NCBI GenBank assembly: GCA_013112585.1 | Contig: JABFGH010000015.1 | Location: forward strand, 42,683 to 106,682 | Reading direction: 5' to 3' | DNA length: 64,000 bases | Source: Ignavibacteriota bacterium | Lineage (GTDB): Bacteria; Bacteroidota; Ignavibacteria; Ignavibacteriales; Melioribacteraceae | Shown here: positions 23,934 to 33,413 of the stretch, piece by piece | How positions within the stretch are numbered: the first letter of the stretch is position 1 | Layout of the letters: every line of letters begins with the position of its first letter | Translations under genes and position numbers: made by a program | Notes under the pieces: generated by a model | What the model was told of the DNA's origin: nothing | Database searches by the model: none | The model's input: the letters and a program-made list of their open reading frames with translations, nothing else

Positions 23934-24366
23934 AAGAGCGAGTAAAACTGAAATTTCTTCCTTGGTTACTCCATAGTAGCTCCAGTTCAAGCTCGGAATT
24001 ACATCAGTTTTTTCTTTATTTTAACTCCTTAATTCTGACTATTGTAATTCTGCTCTTAGTGAAATTCAGTTCAATGGATTTTGATTTGTGTTTAATTTAA
24101 TAGTTTTTAAAATTAGAATGGTTCTTGAATTAAAATATATACTTAAAAATTTAGTTCATCTAACATCAAAATGGTTCTTTCAGTGATCAATCTTATGAGA
24201 TTATAAGATCATCAACAAAGTTTTTACATGATTTTCTTTTTTTATTTTAAAACTAAATTATTATGTTTTGTAAAAGTGAAGAACTAAAAAAAATGACTTG
24301 AAGAGTGAATAAATATAATTATATTTTATCTATAATTAAAAATTGTTAATAACTATATATTTAATT

Positions 24367-25374
24367 ATGCTATCAGAAAGAATAGATGCATATAAAAATT
24401 TGGAAAAAAATAGAGCATCACGCTTACTAGTCTATGTGACAAGTGATAGGCAGGGGATGGAAACAAGTATCGCAAATGATGTGCTGTCCCCTTTTTTAAA
24501 ACATTTAGACCTTATAGGCGATGTGCCAAAAATATCACTTTATTTGTATACCAGGGGTGGAAATACATTAACAGCATGGTCTCTTGTTAACCTGATAAGA
24601 AATTTTTGTGACGAACTTGAAGTTATAATTCCGTTTCATTGTCATAGTGCCGGCACTTTAATTTCACTTGGGGCTAATAAAATTATTATGACAAAGCAAG
24701 CGACGTTAGGCCCGATAGATCCAAGTGTAAATGGACCATTAAACCCCCAAATACCAGGAGCTCCTCCTCACGCAAAAGTACCAGTGAGTGTTGAGTTTGT
24801 TAATGCATACTTGGAGATGGCTAAAAAGGAACTAAAAATAACTGATCAAAAAGCTCTTTCAAATATTTTAATTCATTTGTCTGATAAAATTCATCCACTT
24901 ACGCTTGGTCAGGTATATCGTTCTAATTCGCAAATAAAGATGCTCGCAAAAAGATTATTAAAGAATCATAAATTGAAAACTGAAAAAGAAGATAACATTG
25001 TTAATTTCTTATGTTCTGAATCTGGAAGCCACGATTATACAATTCATAGAAGTGAAGCTGGTAAAGAATTAGGATTAAATATAGAAAAACCAGATGAAGA
25101 ACTTTACAATATTATTAAGACAATATTTGAGGATATTGAGCAAGAATTAAAACTTACTGAACCTTACGACCCTAAAGTAATTTTAGGAAATTCCGATAAT
25201 GTATCATATGAGTGGCGAAGAGCTTTAATTGAAACTATTGATGGCGGCAGTCATGTATATAAAAGTGCAGGTCAATTAATTAAACAATCAGTACCATCAG
25301 CTCAAGGACCGCCACAAACATTAATACACGACAATAGAACTTTGGAAGGATGGCAATATGAACCAACAAGTTGA
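24367..25374 (+). CDS. SDH-type Clp-fold serine proteinase
   Basis: I prefer ATG 24367 (MLSERIDAYKNLE) to the ATG eight codons earlier, because the protein then begins as in the family; no strong ribosome-binding site decides it. The 335-residue sequence has the crotonase/Clp fold of SppA-like and SDH proteinases: LYLYTRGGNTLTAWSLVNLI (oxyanion loop), then FHCHSAGTLISLGANKIIM with the nucleophilic Ser in HSAGT, and LGPIDPSVNG. There is no signal peptide or membrane helix. It overlaps the next small gene by 17 bp, so the two are translated together. Genomic context (fossil genes and repeats on both sides) suggests an accessory system. The target is unknown. Confidence 0.75.
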   Translation: MLSERIDAYKNLEKNRASRLLVYVTSDRQGMETSIANDVLSPFLKHLDLIGDVPKISLYLYTRGGNTLTAWSLVNLIRNFCDELEVIIPFHCHSAGTLISLGANKIIMTKQATLGPIDPSVNGPLNPQIPGAPPHAKVPVSVEFVNAYLEMAKKELKITDQKALSNILIHLSDKIHPLTLGQVYRSNSQIKMLAKRLLKNHKLKTEKEDNIVNFLCSESGSHDYTIHRSEAGKELGLNIEKPDEELYNIIKTIFEDIEQELKLTEPYDPKVILGNSDNVSYEWRRALIETIDGGSHVYKSAGQLIKQSVPSAQGPPQTLIHDNRTLEGWQYEPTS

Positions 25375-25570
25375 GAAACAAGAAAAAAAATTAAATCTTG
25401 ATGCCTCATCAGGTTATTCAGCTATTTTTGATAGGGGAACTGCTAATGAATCTGATTTTTACGAAACAACTTCTCGAAAAGATAGCTTAGTTGATAATAT
25501 TAAAAATTCTGTTCTGATTGTTAATGATGCAATCCTAATTGATATAATAACAGATTATAAAATTCATTAA
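25358..25570 (+). CDS. Small protein paired with the Clp-fold proteinase
   Basis: The 70-residue acidic protein starts inside the 3' end of the proteinase gene (17-bp overlap), so it is a genuine operon partner. It has a charged N-terminus (QQVEKQEKKLNLDASSG) and a C-terminal amphipathic stretch (NSVLIVNDAILIDIITDYK). I do not recognise a family. It could be a regulator, inhibitor or substrate adaptor of the proteinase. Confidence 0.6.
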   Translation: MNQQVEKQEKKLNLDASSGYSAIFDRGTANESDFYETTSRKDSLVDNIKNSVLIVNDAILIDIITDYKIH

Positions 25571-26446
25571 GTCGTAAATTTAAGAGTAATTATTTTTCTC
25601 ATTCTCAAGTTAGTTTATCTTAAAAATCCTGGGCTATTCCTAATGACATGTATTTTGAAAAATGCCCTTCCCTTGATTATAAAATGCGTCTTTATTGTCG
25701 TATCAGCATCTTATGGAAATATATTTAGTATAATTAAATAGAATCACAAATAGTAGAGCTACTCTTATTCTTCAAAGTAATTTGAGCAATCTTTACCAGG
25801 ATTGTCTTTAAAAATCTCTGAGTAAGAGTCTAATACAATCTAGCTTTCCATAGCTTGTTGATGTTGACTTTTAGTGTGGGTATGCAATAAGTCTCCATTT
25901 TCTTACTAATTTTTCTTGAGTACAAACCAAGAAATAGTTTTAAAGTTTATCTTTCCCTTGGTTTTTACTTTTTTAGCTAACCCCCCACTCACCAAAAACC
26001 TTCTAAATTGATCTCATGAACTTACCACCCCACCATGCCCAAGTCCAGATGAAATAAAAATGACTCTTTCTTCTTTCAATCGGCTGTCGGTAAATTCATC
26101 ACTCTCAATAAATGTATAAGGTATATTCCAAGCAGTCAAGCCGGTAGCGGTATTTTTCAACATCGGCATAAAGTGCGTCGGAGAGGATCACTTCATTTAT
26201 TTTAAAATAAAAAAAATACTTCACATAGCACTCAGCTTTATCTATAAATATTCCAGTTTATCATTTAACAAAATAATTTTGCTGCAATTAATTTTTATTT
26301 ACAAAGCGAAAATAATATCATATATTTTTAATATTCAAGTTTGTAATACCGTTACAGCACACATCCGCAAACAAAATTAAGATTATAATTTCTACAGCAG
26401 CAACAGCAGTTCAAATAATTTATTATTAAACAAGGGGAGTTATAAC
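25571..26446. other. 876-bp gene-poor region with a fossil reading frame
   Basis: No intact gene is visible. On the minus strand, 26014-26187 holds 57 open codons without a start (for example TGLTAWNIPYTFIESDEF and ERVIFISSGLGHGGV), which look like the C-terminus of a lost gene. I cannot name the family. The last 120 bases are AT-rich and must contain the promoter of the cytochrome gene. Confidence 0.35.
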
Positions 26447-26974
26447 ATGATAAAATCTTTTAAACCAAGATTTACTTTTTACATTATTCTTATCTTCGGT
26501 CTGGCAATATTTATAAGCTGTCAACAGAAAACGGGCGATGGCAATCCTTATGTAAGCGCATCTTCACCCATTGAGGCAGGGCGTTACCTTGCAATTGTTG
26601 GTGGATGCAATGATTGCCACACCAACGGTTATCTTCAGGCAAATGGAAATATTCCGGAGGGAGACATGTTAACCGGATCACCGATGGGATGGCGCGGTCC
26701 GTGGGGTACAACTTATGCTTCCAACTTGCGCATTACTGTTGATATGTTTTCTGAAGATGAATTTGTTGAGTTATTACATGACCGCACAGATTCGCCGCCG
26801 ATGCCCTGGATGAATGTAAATAAAATTAGTGATACTGATGCACGGTCACTCTATAAATATATTAAATCATTAGGGTTAAAAGGTGAGGCAATGCCTGAAA
26901 TGGTTCCGCCGGATAAAGAACCTGAAACGCCTTATATATTGATTGAACCGCAAAATTTGGGTGCAGGTAATTAG
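26447..26974 (+). CDS. Lipoprotein monohaem cytochrome c
   Basis: The 175-residue protein begins with a lipoprotein signal (GLAIFISCQQK, lipobox Cys about residue 26). The cytochrome domain follows with EAGRYLAIVGGCNDCHTNGY (haem site CNDCH) and DSPPMPWMNVNKIS, where the methionine in PPMPW is the likely sixth ligand, and ends SLYKYIKSLG. This is the pattern of small class I cytochromes fused to or serving dehydrogenases. It would be tethered to a membrane facing the periplasm. A strong GGGGAG precedes the ATG. The element R3 lies behind it. There is no dehydrogenase gene nearby, so its partner is unknown. Confidence 0.85.
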   Translation: MIKSFKPRFTFYIILIFGLAIFISCQQKTGDGNPYVSASSPIEAGRYLAIVGGCNDCHTNGYLQANGNIPEGDMLTGSPMGWRGPWGTTYASNLRITVDMFSEDEFVELLHDRTDSPPMPWMNVNKISDTDARSLYKYIKSLGLKGEAMPEMVPPDKEPETPYILIEPQNLGAGN

Positions 26975-27023
26975 TTTAACTTGTTTGAAATTTTTATTAG
27001 AGGAATGATTTTTACGGGTTTGG

Positions 27024-27163
27024 TAACCCACCCCTTTACCCCTCCCAAGAGGGGAATGATTTGTGGGTAGGACTAATATTAGTTGGACTAAAAATATATG
27101 TCGTTCAATTAGTAAATAATTTAAACCATAAAAAGTCCCCTCCTGGGAGGGGCTGGGGTGGGT
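27024..27163. repeat. GC-rich palindromic element R3
   Basis: ACCCACCCC at 27027 and GGGGTGGGT at the right end are perfect inverted repeats. Just inside are CCCCTCCCAAGAGGGG on the left and CCCCTCCTGGGAGGGG on the right. The core is about 75 AT-rich bases with no coding sense. It has no CCTGCC insertion. It fills the gap between the cytochrome gene and recQ. Confidence 0.75.
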
Positions 27164-27197
27164 AAGAGCCAAGCACAATCGATATGCGGAAAAACAT

Positions 27198-29357
27198 CTA
27201 CTCGCCATTACTCAAATAACAAACACGTAAAACCCGCAAGTCATCGTAGCTAACAGCCTCTTCAAGTTCCTCAAATGTTTCTTTCAAAGTTAATGTGCCG
27301 TGCTTGCTGAATGAATCGAACACTCTTTCCTGTTCATCTGCTGAAGCGGTTACTAATTCTAACAATCGTAAAGTGTCAAGGGCTTCTTCATTTTCAACGT
27401 AAGTCTGCAAGTGTTTGATGAGTGTTTGAAATTGTATGCCGTATTGTTTTAGCAGGGCTTCAACAGAATGACCGGCACTATAAGCCTCGCCAATAATTTT
27501 ATAACGCCTGCTTTTATTGCTTATCTTTTTATGAATTTTATCTGTCTGCCCGGAGTTTTTAGTGATCTCATTTTCAGCATAATATGCATTAAGAACTTTC
27601 AAAAAGGTGCTGCCGTATTTTTTTAGTTTGGCTTCACCTATGCCATGAATATTTCGTAATTCATTTACTGAGCCGGGATATTTAGCCGACATATCAATTA
27701 ATGTTTTATCGGGGAAAATTACATAAGGGGGAACGTTGCTGCGGTCGGCAATTTCTTTACGCTTGCTGCGTAATACTTCAAATAATGATTTATTGTAATC
27801 AACTTTAGTTTCCGGTTTCGACTTAAATAAAATCTCCTCAACCTCAATTGTTCCTTTTACTTTTCGCTTACCTTTTAAAACTTCATATCCTAAATCAGTT
27901 ATTTTTAGGCTGCCGAAATTAATGTCCTTAGTAATCAAATTGTTCTGAATGAATTGTTTCGATAGATTCAGCCATTCCTCTTTTGAATGATCTAAGCCGA
28001 TACCGTAAGTTGAAAGATTATCATGTCCCTTGCCAAGCACCTTAGCTGATTTTGAACCTCGCAAAACATCAACGATATGCATTACGCCAAAAAATTCTTC
28101 GGTTCGTTTTATGCATGATAAAAACTTTTGGGCTTCCACAGTAATATCAATTAAATCTTTTTCAGGGCTGTCACAATTATCGCACATGCTGCAATTTTCT
28201 ACTGAGTAGTTTTCGCCAAAGTAGCCCAGCAAAGGTATTCGTCTGCAAAATGGTGATTCGGCAAAACGAATTAACGACTCCAAATGCATTTTAGCGATGC
28301 GCTGTTCCTTTTCTTCTTTCTGGTCGATGAAATAATTTATTTTTCTAATATCGCCGTAACCAAATAGAAGCAGGCAGTGTGCTGTCAACCCGTCCCTTCC
28401 CGCTCTCCCAATTTCCTGGTAGTAAGATTCAATATTTTTAGGCAGATCATAATGAACGACGAATCTAACATTTGGTTTATTGATGCCCATCCCAAAAGCA
28501 ATTGTTGCAACTATGATTTGGATGTCATCCTTGATAAACAACTCTTGGCTCTTTGCACGGTCGGCATCCGATAGTCCCGCATGATAAGGACGAACAGAAT
28601 ATTTACGGGCGTGAAGCTCCTCGTAAAGCTCATCCACCTGCTTGCGCGAAAAACAATAAATAATACCCGATTGATTTTTATGCTCTTCCAAAAAATTAAT
28701 TGTCTGCGAAAATGGATCATGCTTAGCTGCAATTTGAATATGAAGGTTTTTTCTATCGAAACTGGCGATAAACTTTTTAGGAGATTTTAATTCAAGATTT
28801 TTAATAATATCATCCTGAACATGCGGGGTTGCGGTTGCCGTAAAGCCCAGCAGCACGGCACCGTTAAACTGTTTTCTAATATTAGAAATGTCCCGGTATT
28901 CCGGTCGGAAATCGTGCCCCCATTCCGAAATACAATGTGCTTCATCAACGGTAATGCAGTCAACATTTACTTTTGAAAGCATTTCAATTGTCCGCTCCAT
29001 CATTAAGGTTTCAGGAGCAACGTAAAGAAGTTTAACTTTGTTGTTTAAAATTTGCGCCATGTTTATTTGGTAATCTTCCGGCGATAAAGTTGAGTTAAGC
29101 ATAACAGCAGAAACGCCCAATTCATTCAATTGCTCAACTTGGTCTTTCATCAGTGAAATTAGGGGTGAAATTACAACGGTTAATCCATCAAATATTAACG
29201 CGGGAATTTGATAGCAAAGAGATTTACCCCCGCCGGTGGGCATAATAACAAGTGTATCTTTTCTATTTAATATGTGTTCAATAATTTCCTTTTGCAGCGG
29301 ACGGAAATTTTCATATCCGAAAACATTTTTAAGTATTGTGTTCGCTTTTGTTATCAT
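27198..29357 (-). CDS. recQ: ATP-dependent DNA helicase RecQ
   Basis: At 719 residues it has all RecQ parts. The helicase core shows MPTGGGKSLCYQIPA (Walker A), VDEAHCISEWGHDFRPEY (DEAH box plus aromatic loop) and YYQEIGRAGRDGL (motif VI). A zinc site of four cysteines follows (FCRRIPLL..., CSMCDNC), then the RQC winged helix, and an HRDC domain with LFEVLRSKRKEIADRSNVPP. The last 130 residues form an additional helix-turn-helix-like tail common in Bacteroidota RecQ. It unwinds DNA 3' to 5' in recombination and repair. It is a single gene flanked by the GC-rich elements R3 and R4. Confidence 0.96.
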   Translation of the reverse strand: MITKANTILKNVFGYENFRPLQKEIIEHILNRKDTLVIMPTGGGKSLCYQIPALIFDGLTVVISPLISLMKDQVEQLNELGVSAVMLNSTLSPEDYQINMAQILNNKVKLLYVAPETLMMERTIEMLSKVNVDCITVDEAHCISEWGHDFRPEYRDISNIRKQFNGAVLLGFTATATPHVQDDIIKNLELKSPKKFIASFDRKNLHIQIAAKHDPFSQTINFLEEHKNQSGIIYCFSRKQVDELYEELHARKYSVRPYHAGLSDADRAKSQELFIKDDIQIIVATIAFGMGINKPNVRFVVHYDLPKNIESYYQEIGRAGRDGLTAHCLLLFGYGDIRKINYFIDQKEEKEQRIAKMHLESLIRFAESPFCRRIPLLGYFGENYSVENCSMCDNCDSPEKDLIDITVEAQKFLSCIKRTEEFFGVMHIVDVLRGSKSAKVLGKGHDNLSTYGIGLDHSKEEWLNLSKQFIQNNLITKDINFGSLKITDLGYEVLKGKRKVKGTIEVEEILFKSKPETKVDYNKSLFEVLRSKRKEIADRSNVPPYVIFPDKTLIDMSAKYPGSVNELRNIHGIGEAKLKKYGSTFLKVLNAYYAENEITKNSGQTDKIHKKISNKSRRYKIIGEAYSAGHSVEALLKQYGIQFQTLIKHLQTYVENEEALDTLRLLELVTASADEQERVFDSFSKHGTLTLKETFEELEEAVSYDDLRVLRVCYLSNGE

Positions 29358-29472
29358 GAAATATTGTTTTTTTTGATTGTCTGAAGTTAATAATTTTTAT
29401 TGAATAAGATTAGCTGTGCGGAAAAATTTTTGAAACTTGTTGTTGGGTTTGGCTAAAACAAAAACCAAAAGA

Positions 29473-29728
29473 ACCCACCCCTAGCCCCTCCGAGGAGGGG
29501 AATTTATAATTGCCGGGTGTCGGATGGTATGGTGAATATAAAAGTTTCTCTTGAACATGCTTGCGAGGAGGAGATGTTATAATTGCTTGTTGCTGATTTA
29601 TGAAAGTGAGGTTAGAATTGATATACATTTTCAAAATTAAATTGACAAACAATAAAAAGTCCCCTCCCGCCTACCGCAGGCAGGCTTGAGAGGGGATAAA
29701 GGCTTGCCTTCCGGTAGGCAAGGGTGTG
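29473..29728. repeat. GC-rich palindromic element R4
   Basis: The left end ACCCACCCCTAGCCCCTCCG continues AGGAGGGG. The right half, GTCCCCTC...GAGAGGGGATAAAGG...AGGGTGTGT, carries two CCTGCC-type insertions at the same two points as R1 (CCGCCTACCGCAGGCAGG and CTTGCCTTCCGGTAGGCAAG). The core of about 160 bases has no gene. The 430-bp gap between recQ and the next gene contains nothing else recognisable. Confidence 0.75.
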
Positions 29729-29787
29729 TAAAACTTGACCAAAGTAGGAAAACTTAAAACCACTAACGCCTGATAAATTTAAGATAG

Positions 29788-32322
29788 TTAACTTTTATTA
29801 AAGTCGTCAGTCCCATTTGTCTCATCATCAATTTCATTAATATCAACATCAATATCATTTTCCATAATTAGCGGCTTTCTTTTTCTTCCTTTAACAAAAT
29901 TTACAATTAGGTTAATTACACTCACTAAAAATAGTGAGAAGAAAATGACGGCTAGTAAAAATGAAATTGTGATGAATAGAATAAACAGAATAAACAATAC
30001 AATCGTTGTAATGTATGAGTTAGCAATTTTGCTTATCGTAATTTCGTTATTTTTATAAAAGCTGTTTGCAGATTTTACTTTTTCTTTAGCCCAATTAAAC
30101 GGCTTAATAAATCGTTTTCTGTTAAAGTAGATTGCAGCCAAAATAAAAATTATGATGAACCACTTTATAAAATTATTGATCCATATTTGAGTATAGATAA
30201 CGTTGAATGAAAGCTCATCTTCCGGCTTGATGATGCTTTTTGCGAAGCGGTAAACCTGTCCGCTTGTAGGCACCTCAATTTGAATGGGAAGCACTCCTGT
30301 TGTATGACCGCCGTAAACTCCAGCCGGGGCATCCATTTCGGCAATGTCATCAAGCCTTCTGCTGAACTCAAGTTCCGATGCAACCTGTTTCTGCATCTGC
30401 TCTTCTTTAAGTGCATTGTTTCTAAAACTGCTTCGGTAGTCTATTCCTTTGTAAACTTTTTTAAGTTCGTTTCTACCGGCAACGCTTGGTTCGTTCATTA
30501 TTGAACCAATGTCAATCATCTCCATGGCGGATTCATCATACTCTCTGCCGCCGCTTGCAAAAATGTTTATGCCGCGTATTATTTCTTCTTTTTCTAATGT
30601 TGAACTAAAGTACTTGTAGGAAAAATCATTCGGCAGGTAAACAGACCATACAAGTTGGCTTATCATTAGATCAACCGCCGGTAGGTTCGATTCTTGATTT
30701 CCGAAAAATGAAAAACCCGCATCAGCCATGTTGTAAATTATTTCGACAGGGAATGTGCCGAGTTTGTTATTAACAGATTGCGAGCGAATGAGCGGCACAA
30801 GTAAATTTCCTTCGGAGTTTATTGATGATTCAACAGGGTGCTTGTTTACAAAAACGCTCCAAACATCCGCTAAATCGGGAAGTGAAATTTCGAGAAATTG
30901 CTTTGAACTGTTGCGTACCTGATATTCGATTCTATGAATTACTTTGCCGTCTTCTGTAAAAAGTGTTACAACACTTGCAGAGTTAATTGTGGCAATCGGC
31001 ACTCCTATTTTTTCATGTTTCTTAATATCAAGCACCATGCTGTATGGATGCTTAACATATTTGAATCCCATGATTAGAGGCTTAACCGATTTATTAATTA
31101 ATGCCTGCGGCAATTTTTGGATAGAGATTTTTTCAAGTCCGGAGCTTTCGGGAATAATAACTTCCGCACTTGTGTTAAGTTCAACACCAATAAATCCGGT
31201 CTCTCTAACTGTGCCGGTAACTTCAAATCCGGAAAATAAATTTGCTAAACCATTTTCAGTCAGCGGTGTTTCTGATCTAACTCTAATTGACACATTTCCT
31301 TTTTTGCCATAAGTAAATGGGATCATAATTATTCGTTGATCACCTTGTTTAATCTCGTGCCATTCGCCAACACCTTCACCAGTAACAGCAAGGACATTCA
31401 TGTTATCGGGAATTGCGATTTGAACCGCATCAACTTCGCTATGCAGTATGTTATAATTTATATCGGAATTGATTTTCAGCGCATCATCATCAATCGAAAT
31501 TAAATGATAAACTTCACTGTAAAGTTTTGCGGGAATTTTATCTGCAACAGTTACTTTCTTTCTCCACCTAATGCTAATTGAAGTTGTTTGCGGAATGACA
31601 GCAGACACACTTGTTTTACTTCCTGTAGAAGAGGTCTGTAATTGCTGCGCTTGAGGAATTTCAACTTCTATATCCTTGCGTGGAATTTCAAGCTGCAGTA
31701 GTGTGATTGGTGTCTGCCTAATCGAAAAATCGATCCTGTGCGGACCTTTATCGAGCGATGACTTGAGTGAATAATTTGCAGTTATTGTATATTCACCTTC
31801 CTTCGAAATTACAACATTGTGATAACCATTTTCCACAACAACCAATGCAGGCTTGCCGTCCAGCTTGATATCGGAGATTGCAATGTTTTGATAAAGCACG
31901 GGTACTTTCAAGTAAGTGTTTTTCTTTAGAACATGCACTTTGAACGTTCCGGTGAAGAGAGTATTGTTCTGCTGCATTTTACCTGAGTAAACAGCTTTGG
32001 TAATTAAATAGTCAAATGGGAGATTAGTAATTGTTCCGTCAGGCGGTTTCATTTTATTCACGAGAGAAGTGAATTCATTTCTGCTGAGGACTACATTGCC
32101 GCCGCGTAATGAATGCTTAGGGATTGTTGTTACTCCTGTTTGTACAAGGAGTTTTTGAAAAGTTTCAAGACTCAAAACTATTTCATCATTGTCCAGATTT
32201 ATAAGTTTTTTAAACTCATCCCAGGGGATGGTCAACTCGCTATTGCCCTTACCGGGCTGCTGTGCGTTTATGTTTACAAACAGCAGCAGTGCCGTGAATA
32301 GACTTAATATTATTTGTTTCAT
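29788..32322 (-). CDS. Large exported membrane protein of unknown function
   Basis: The 844-residue protein has a signal peptide (MKQIILSLFTALLLFVNINA). It has a long beta-rich extracytoplasmic region (residues about 20-700) and, near the C-terminus, a hydrophobic segment (FIKWFIIIFILAAIYF) plus a second pair of segments around TTIVLFILFILFITISFLLA. An acidic tail with DVDINEIDDETN follows. The N-terminal 90 residues contain the WDEFKKLI...LSLETFQKLL pattern seen twice, perhaps small repeats. No catalytic motif is visible. Proteins of this shape occur in Ignavibacteria and Bacteroidota next to unrelated genes; their function is not known to me. Confidence 0.6.
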   Translation of the reverse strand: MKQIILSLFTALLLFVNINAQQPGKGNSELTIPWDEFKKLINLDNDEIVLSLETFQKLLVQTGVTTIPKHSLRGGNVVLSRNEFTSLVNKMKPPDGTITNLPFDYLITKAVYSGKMQQNNTLFTGTFKVHVLKKNTYLKVPVLYQNIAISDIKLDGKPALVVVENGYHNVVISKEGEYTITANYSLKSSLDKGPHRIDFSIRQTPITLLQLEIPRKDIEVEIPQAQQLQTSSTGSKTSVSAVIPQTTSISIRWRKKVTVADKIPAKLYSEVYHLISIDDDALKINSDINYNILHSEVDAVQIAIPDNMNVLAVTGEGVGEWHEIKQGDQRIIMIPFTYGKKGNVSIRVRSETPLTENGLANLFSGFEVTGTVRETGFIGVELNTSAEVIIPESSGLEKISIQKLPQALINKSVKPLIMGFKYVKHPYSMVLDIKKHEKIGVPIATINSASVVTLFTEDGKVIHRIEYQVRNSSKQFLEISLPDLADVWSVFVNKHPVESSINSEGNLLVPLIRSQSVNNKLGTFPVEIIYNMADAGFSFFGNQESNLPAVDLMISQLVWSVYLPNDFSYKYFSSTLEKEEIIRGINIFASGGREYDESAMEMIDIGSIMNEPSVAGRNELKKVYKGIDYRSSFRNNALKEEQMQKQVASELEFSRRLDDIAEMDAPAGVYGGHTTGVLPIQIEVPTSGQVYRFAKSIIKPEDELSFNVIYTQIWINNFIKWFIIIFILAAIYFNRKRFIKPFNWAKEKVKSANSFYKNNEITISKIANSYITTIVLFILFILFITISFLLAVIFFSLFLVSVINLIVNFVKGRKRKPLIMENDIDVDINEIDDETNGTDDFNKS

Positions 32323-32378
32323 TTTGCAGCCTCCGTATGTTGTTATTTAGTTGAATCAAAAATTTTAATCAGCAATTA

Positions 32379-32612
32379 CTAAATGACAACGGCGCTGCTG
32401 CAATACTGCATTACAATACTGCGGGTACCCGGTAATTTTATTATTTCATTTAGAACAAAATCTTTTTGTATATCTTCTGCTTTTACTTCAAAAAATAATA
32501 TGGGTTCCAGGAATGAATGATTTTTTTTATTGGTGTGATTAAGATCGAATTGAAAATCTATTTCTGGAATGTTTTCAAATGACGTTAGCCATTCAAACCT
32601 GCCTGACGGCAA
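32379..32612 (-). pseudogene. Possible C-terminal remnant of an Lrp/AsnC-like regulator
   Basis: The frame opens only with TTG 32612, inside a CCTGCC-type palindrome, so it has no good start. Its end, FFEVKAEDIQKDFVLNEIIK followed by LPGTRSIVMQY, resembles the last strand-helix-strand unit of the Lrp/AsnC ligand-binding domain (LPGV plus a final strand). The helix-turn-helix part is missing. This is a weak assignment. Confidence 0.3.
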
Positions 32613-32709
32613 TTAGGTATTGGAAGTATAAGGAAATAAAAAATAAACAGAACAGCGCAGCTCTTGAACTGTGTGTCTGCAATAAACAAAATTCGATTGC
32701 TATTTTATT

Positions 32710-32769
32710 CAACCGCTCTGCGGTTGGGGTGTTTTTCTGGCTTATGTCTCCACGTGAAAAATCACGTGG
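32710..32769. repeat. Two strong hairpins in an intergenic stretch
   Basis: CAACCGC TCT GCGGTTG (32710-32726) and CCACGTGA AAAA TCACGTGG (32750-32769) are perfect inverted repeats. Neither is followed by a T-run on either strand, so they are more likely repeat elements than terminators. The rest of 32613-32796 shows nothing. Confidence 0.5.
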
Positions 32770-32796
32770 CAATTGTAAAAAAAGTTTTGGAGATGT

Positions 32797-33342
32797 TTAT
32801 ACGGTATTTTTCAGCCAATCTTCTTTTAAAATTCCCATTACATAAAAATCTACATACCTGCCTTGGTGAAACATAGCCTGCCGAAGTGTTCCCTCAATTT
32901 GGAAACCGGTTCTTTTATAAGCGTTAACAGCCCGCTCGTTCTCAACACTTACATGCAGTTGAATTCGGTTTAAGTTAAGAGTATCGAAAGCATAATCAAC
33001 CATTAGTTTTGTAACCTCTTTGCCGAAACCTTTTGACCAGTTTTCTTTTTCAGCAATGGCTATATAGTAAACTGCCATTCGTCCTACCCAATCAATTCTA
33101 AAAAATGCAGTGCACCCGATCGGCTTGTTATTTTCCTTATCACAAATAATTAAAAATATTGTTTTGAGATCTTCCATGTGAGATTTAATTCTTGCTAATT
33201 GTTCTTCGGGCGAAGTGGGCAGCGCATAAAAAAGTGTTTCGCGGGGGTCGGGGTGATTTTCTGAAAGAGCGATGATGTTTTCATCACCCGGCTCGGGTGA
33301 GCGTAAGTAAATTTTTTCGCCGATTATAAATGGATTGTTCAT
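32797..33342 (-). CDS. GNAT N-acetyltransferase (RimJ/RimL-like)
   Basis: The 181-residue protein has the GNAT fold: IYLRSPEPGDENII at the start, then YYIAIAEKENWSKGFGKEVT with the acetyl-CoA loop (KGFGKE), and LNRIQLHVSVENERAVNAYK, RTGFQIEGTLRQAMF towards the end. The family includes ribosomal protein N-acetyltransferases and spermidine acetyltransferases; the substrate here is unknown. It is monocistronic, on the same strand as the following BlaI/M56 pair but 71 bp apart from it. Confidence 0.9.
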   Translation of the reverse strand: MNNPFIIGEKIYLRSPEPGDENIIALSENHPDPRETLFYALPTSPEEQLARIKSHMEDLKTIFLIICDKENNKPIGCTAFFRIDWVGRMAVYYIAIAEKENWSKGFGKEVTKLMVDYAFDTLNLNRIQLHVSVENERAVNAYKRTGFQIEGTLRQAMFHQGRYVDFYVMGILKEDWLKNTV

Positions 33343-33413
33343 AAAACTTAGCCGTAATTTTTTATGAACAAAAATAATCTAATTTATTTTTATTTGCTTA
33401 GTTATATATAAGG

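Noticed and set aside
32579..32876. Overlapping plus-strand frames of 70-88 codons
   Set aside because: They cross intergenic hairpins and the antisense of the acetyltransferase and resemble no protein.
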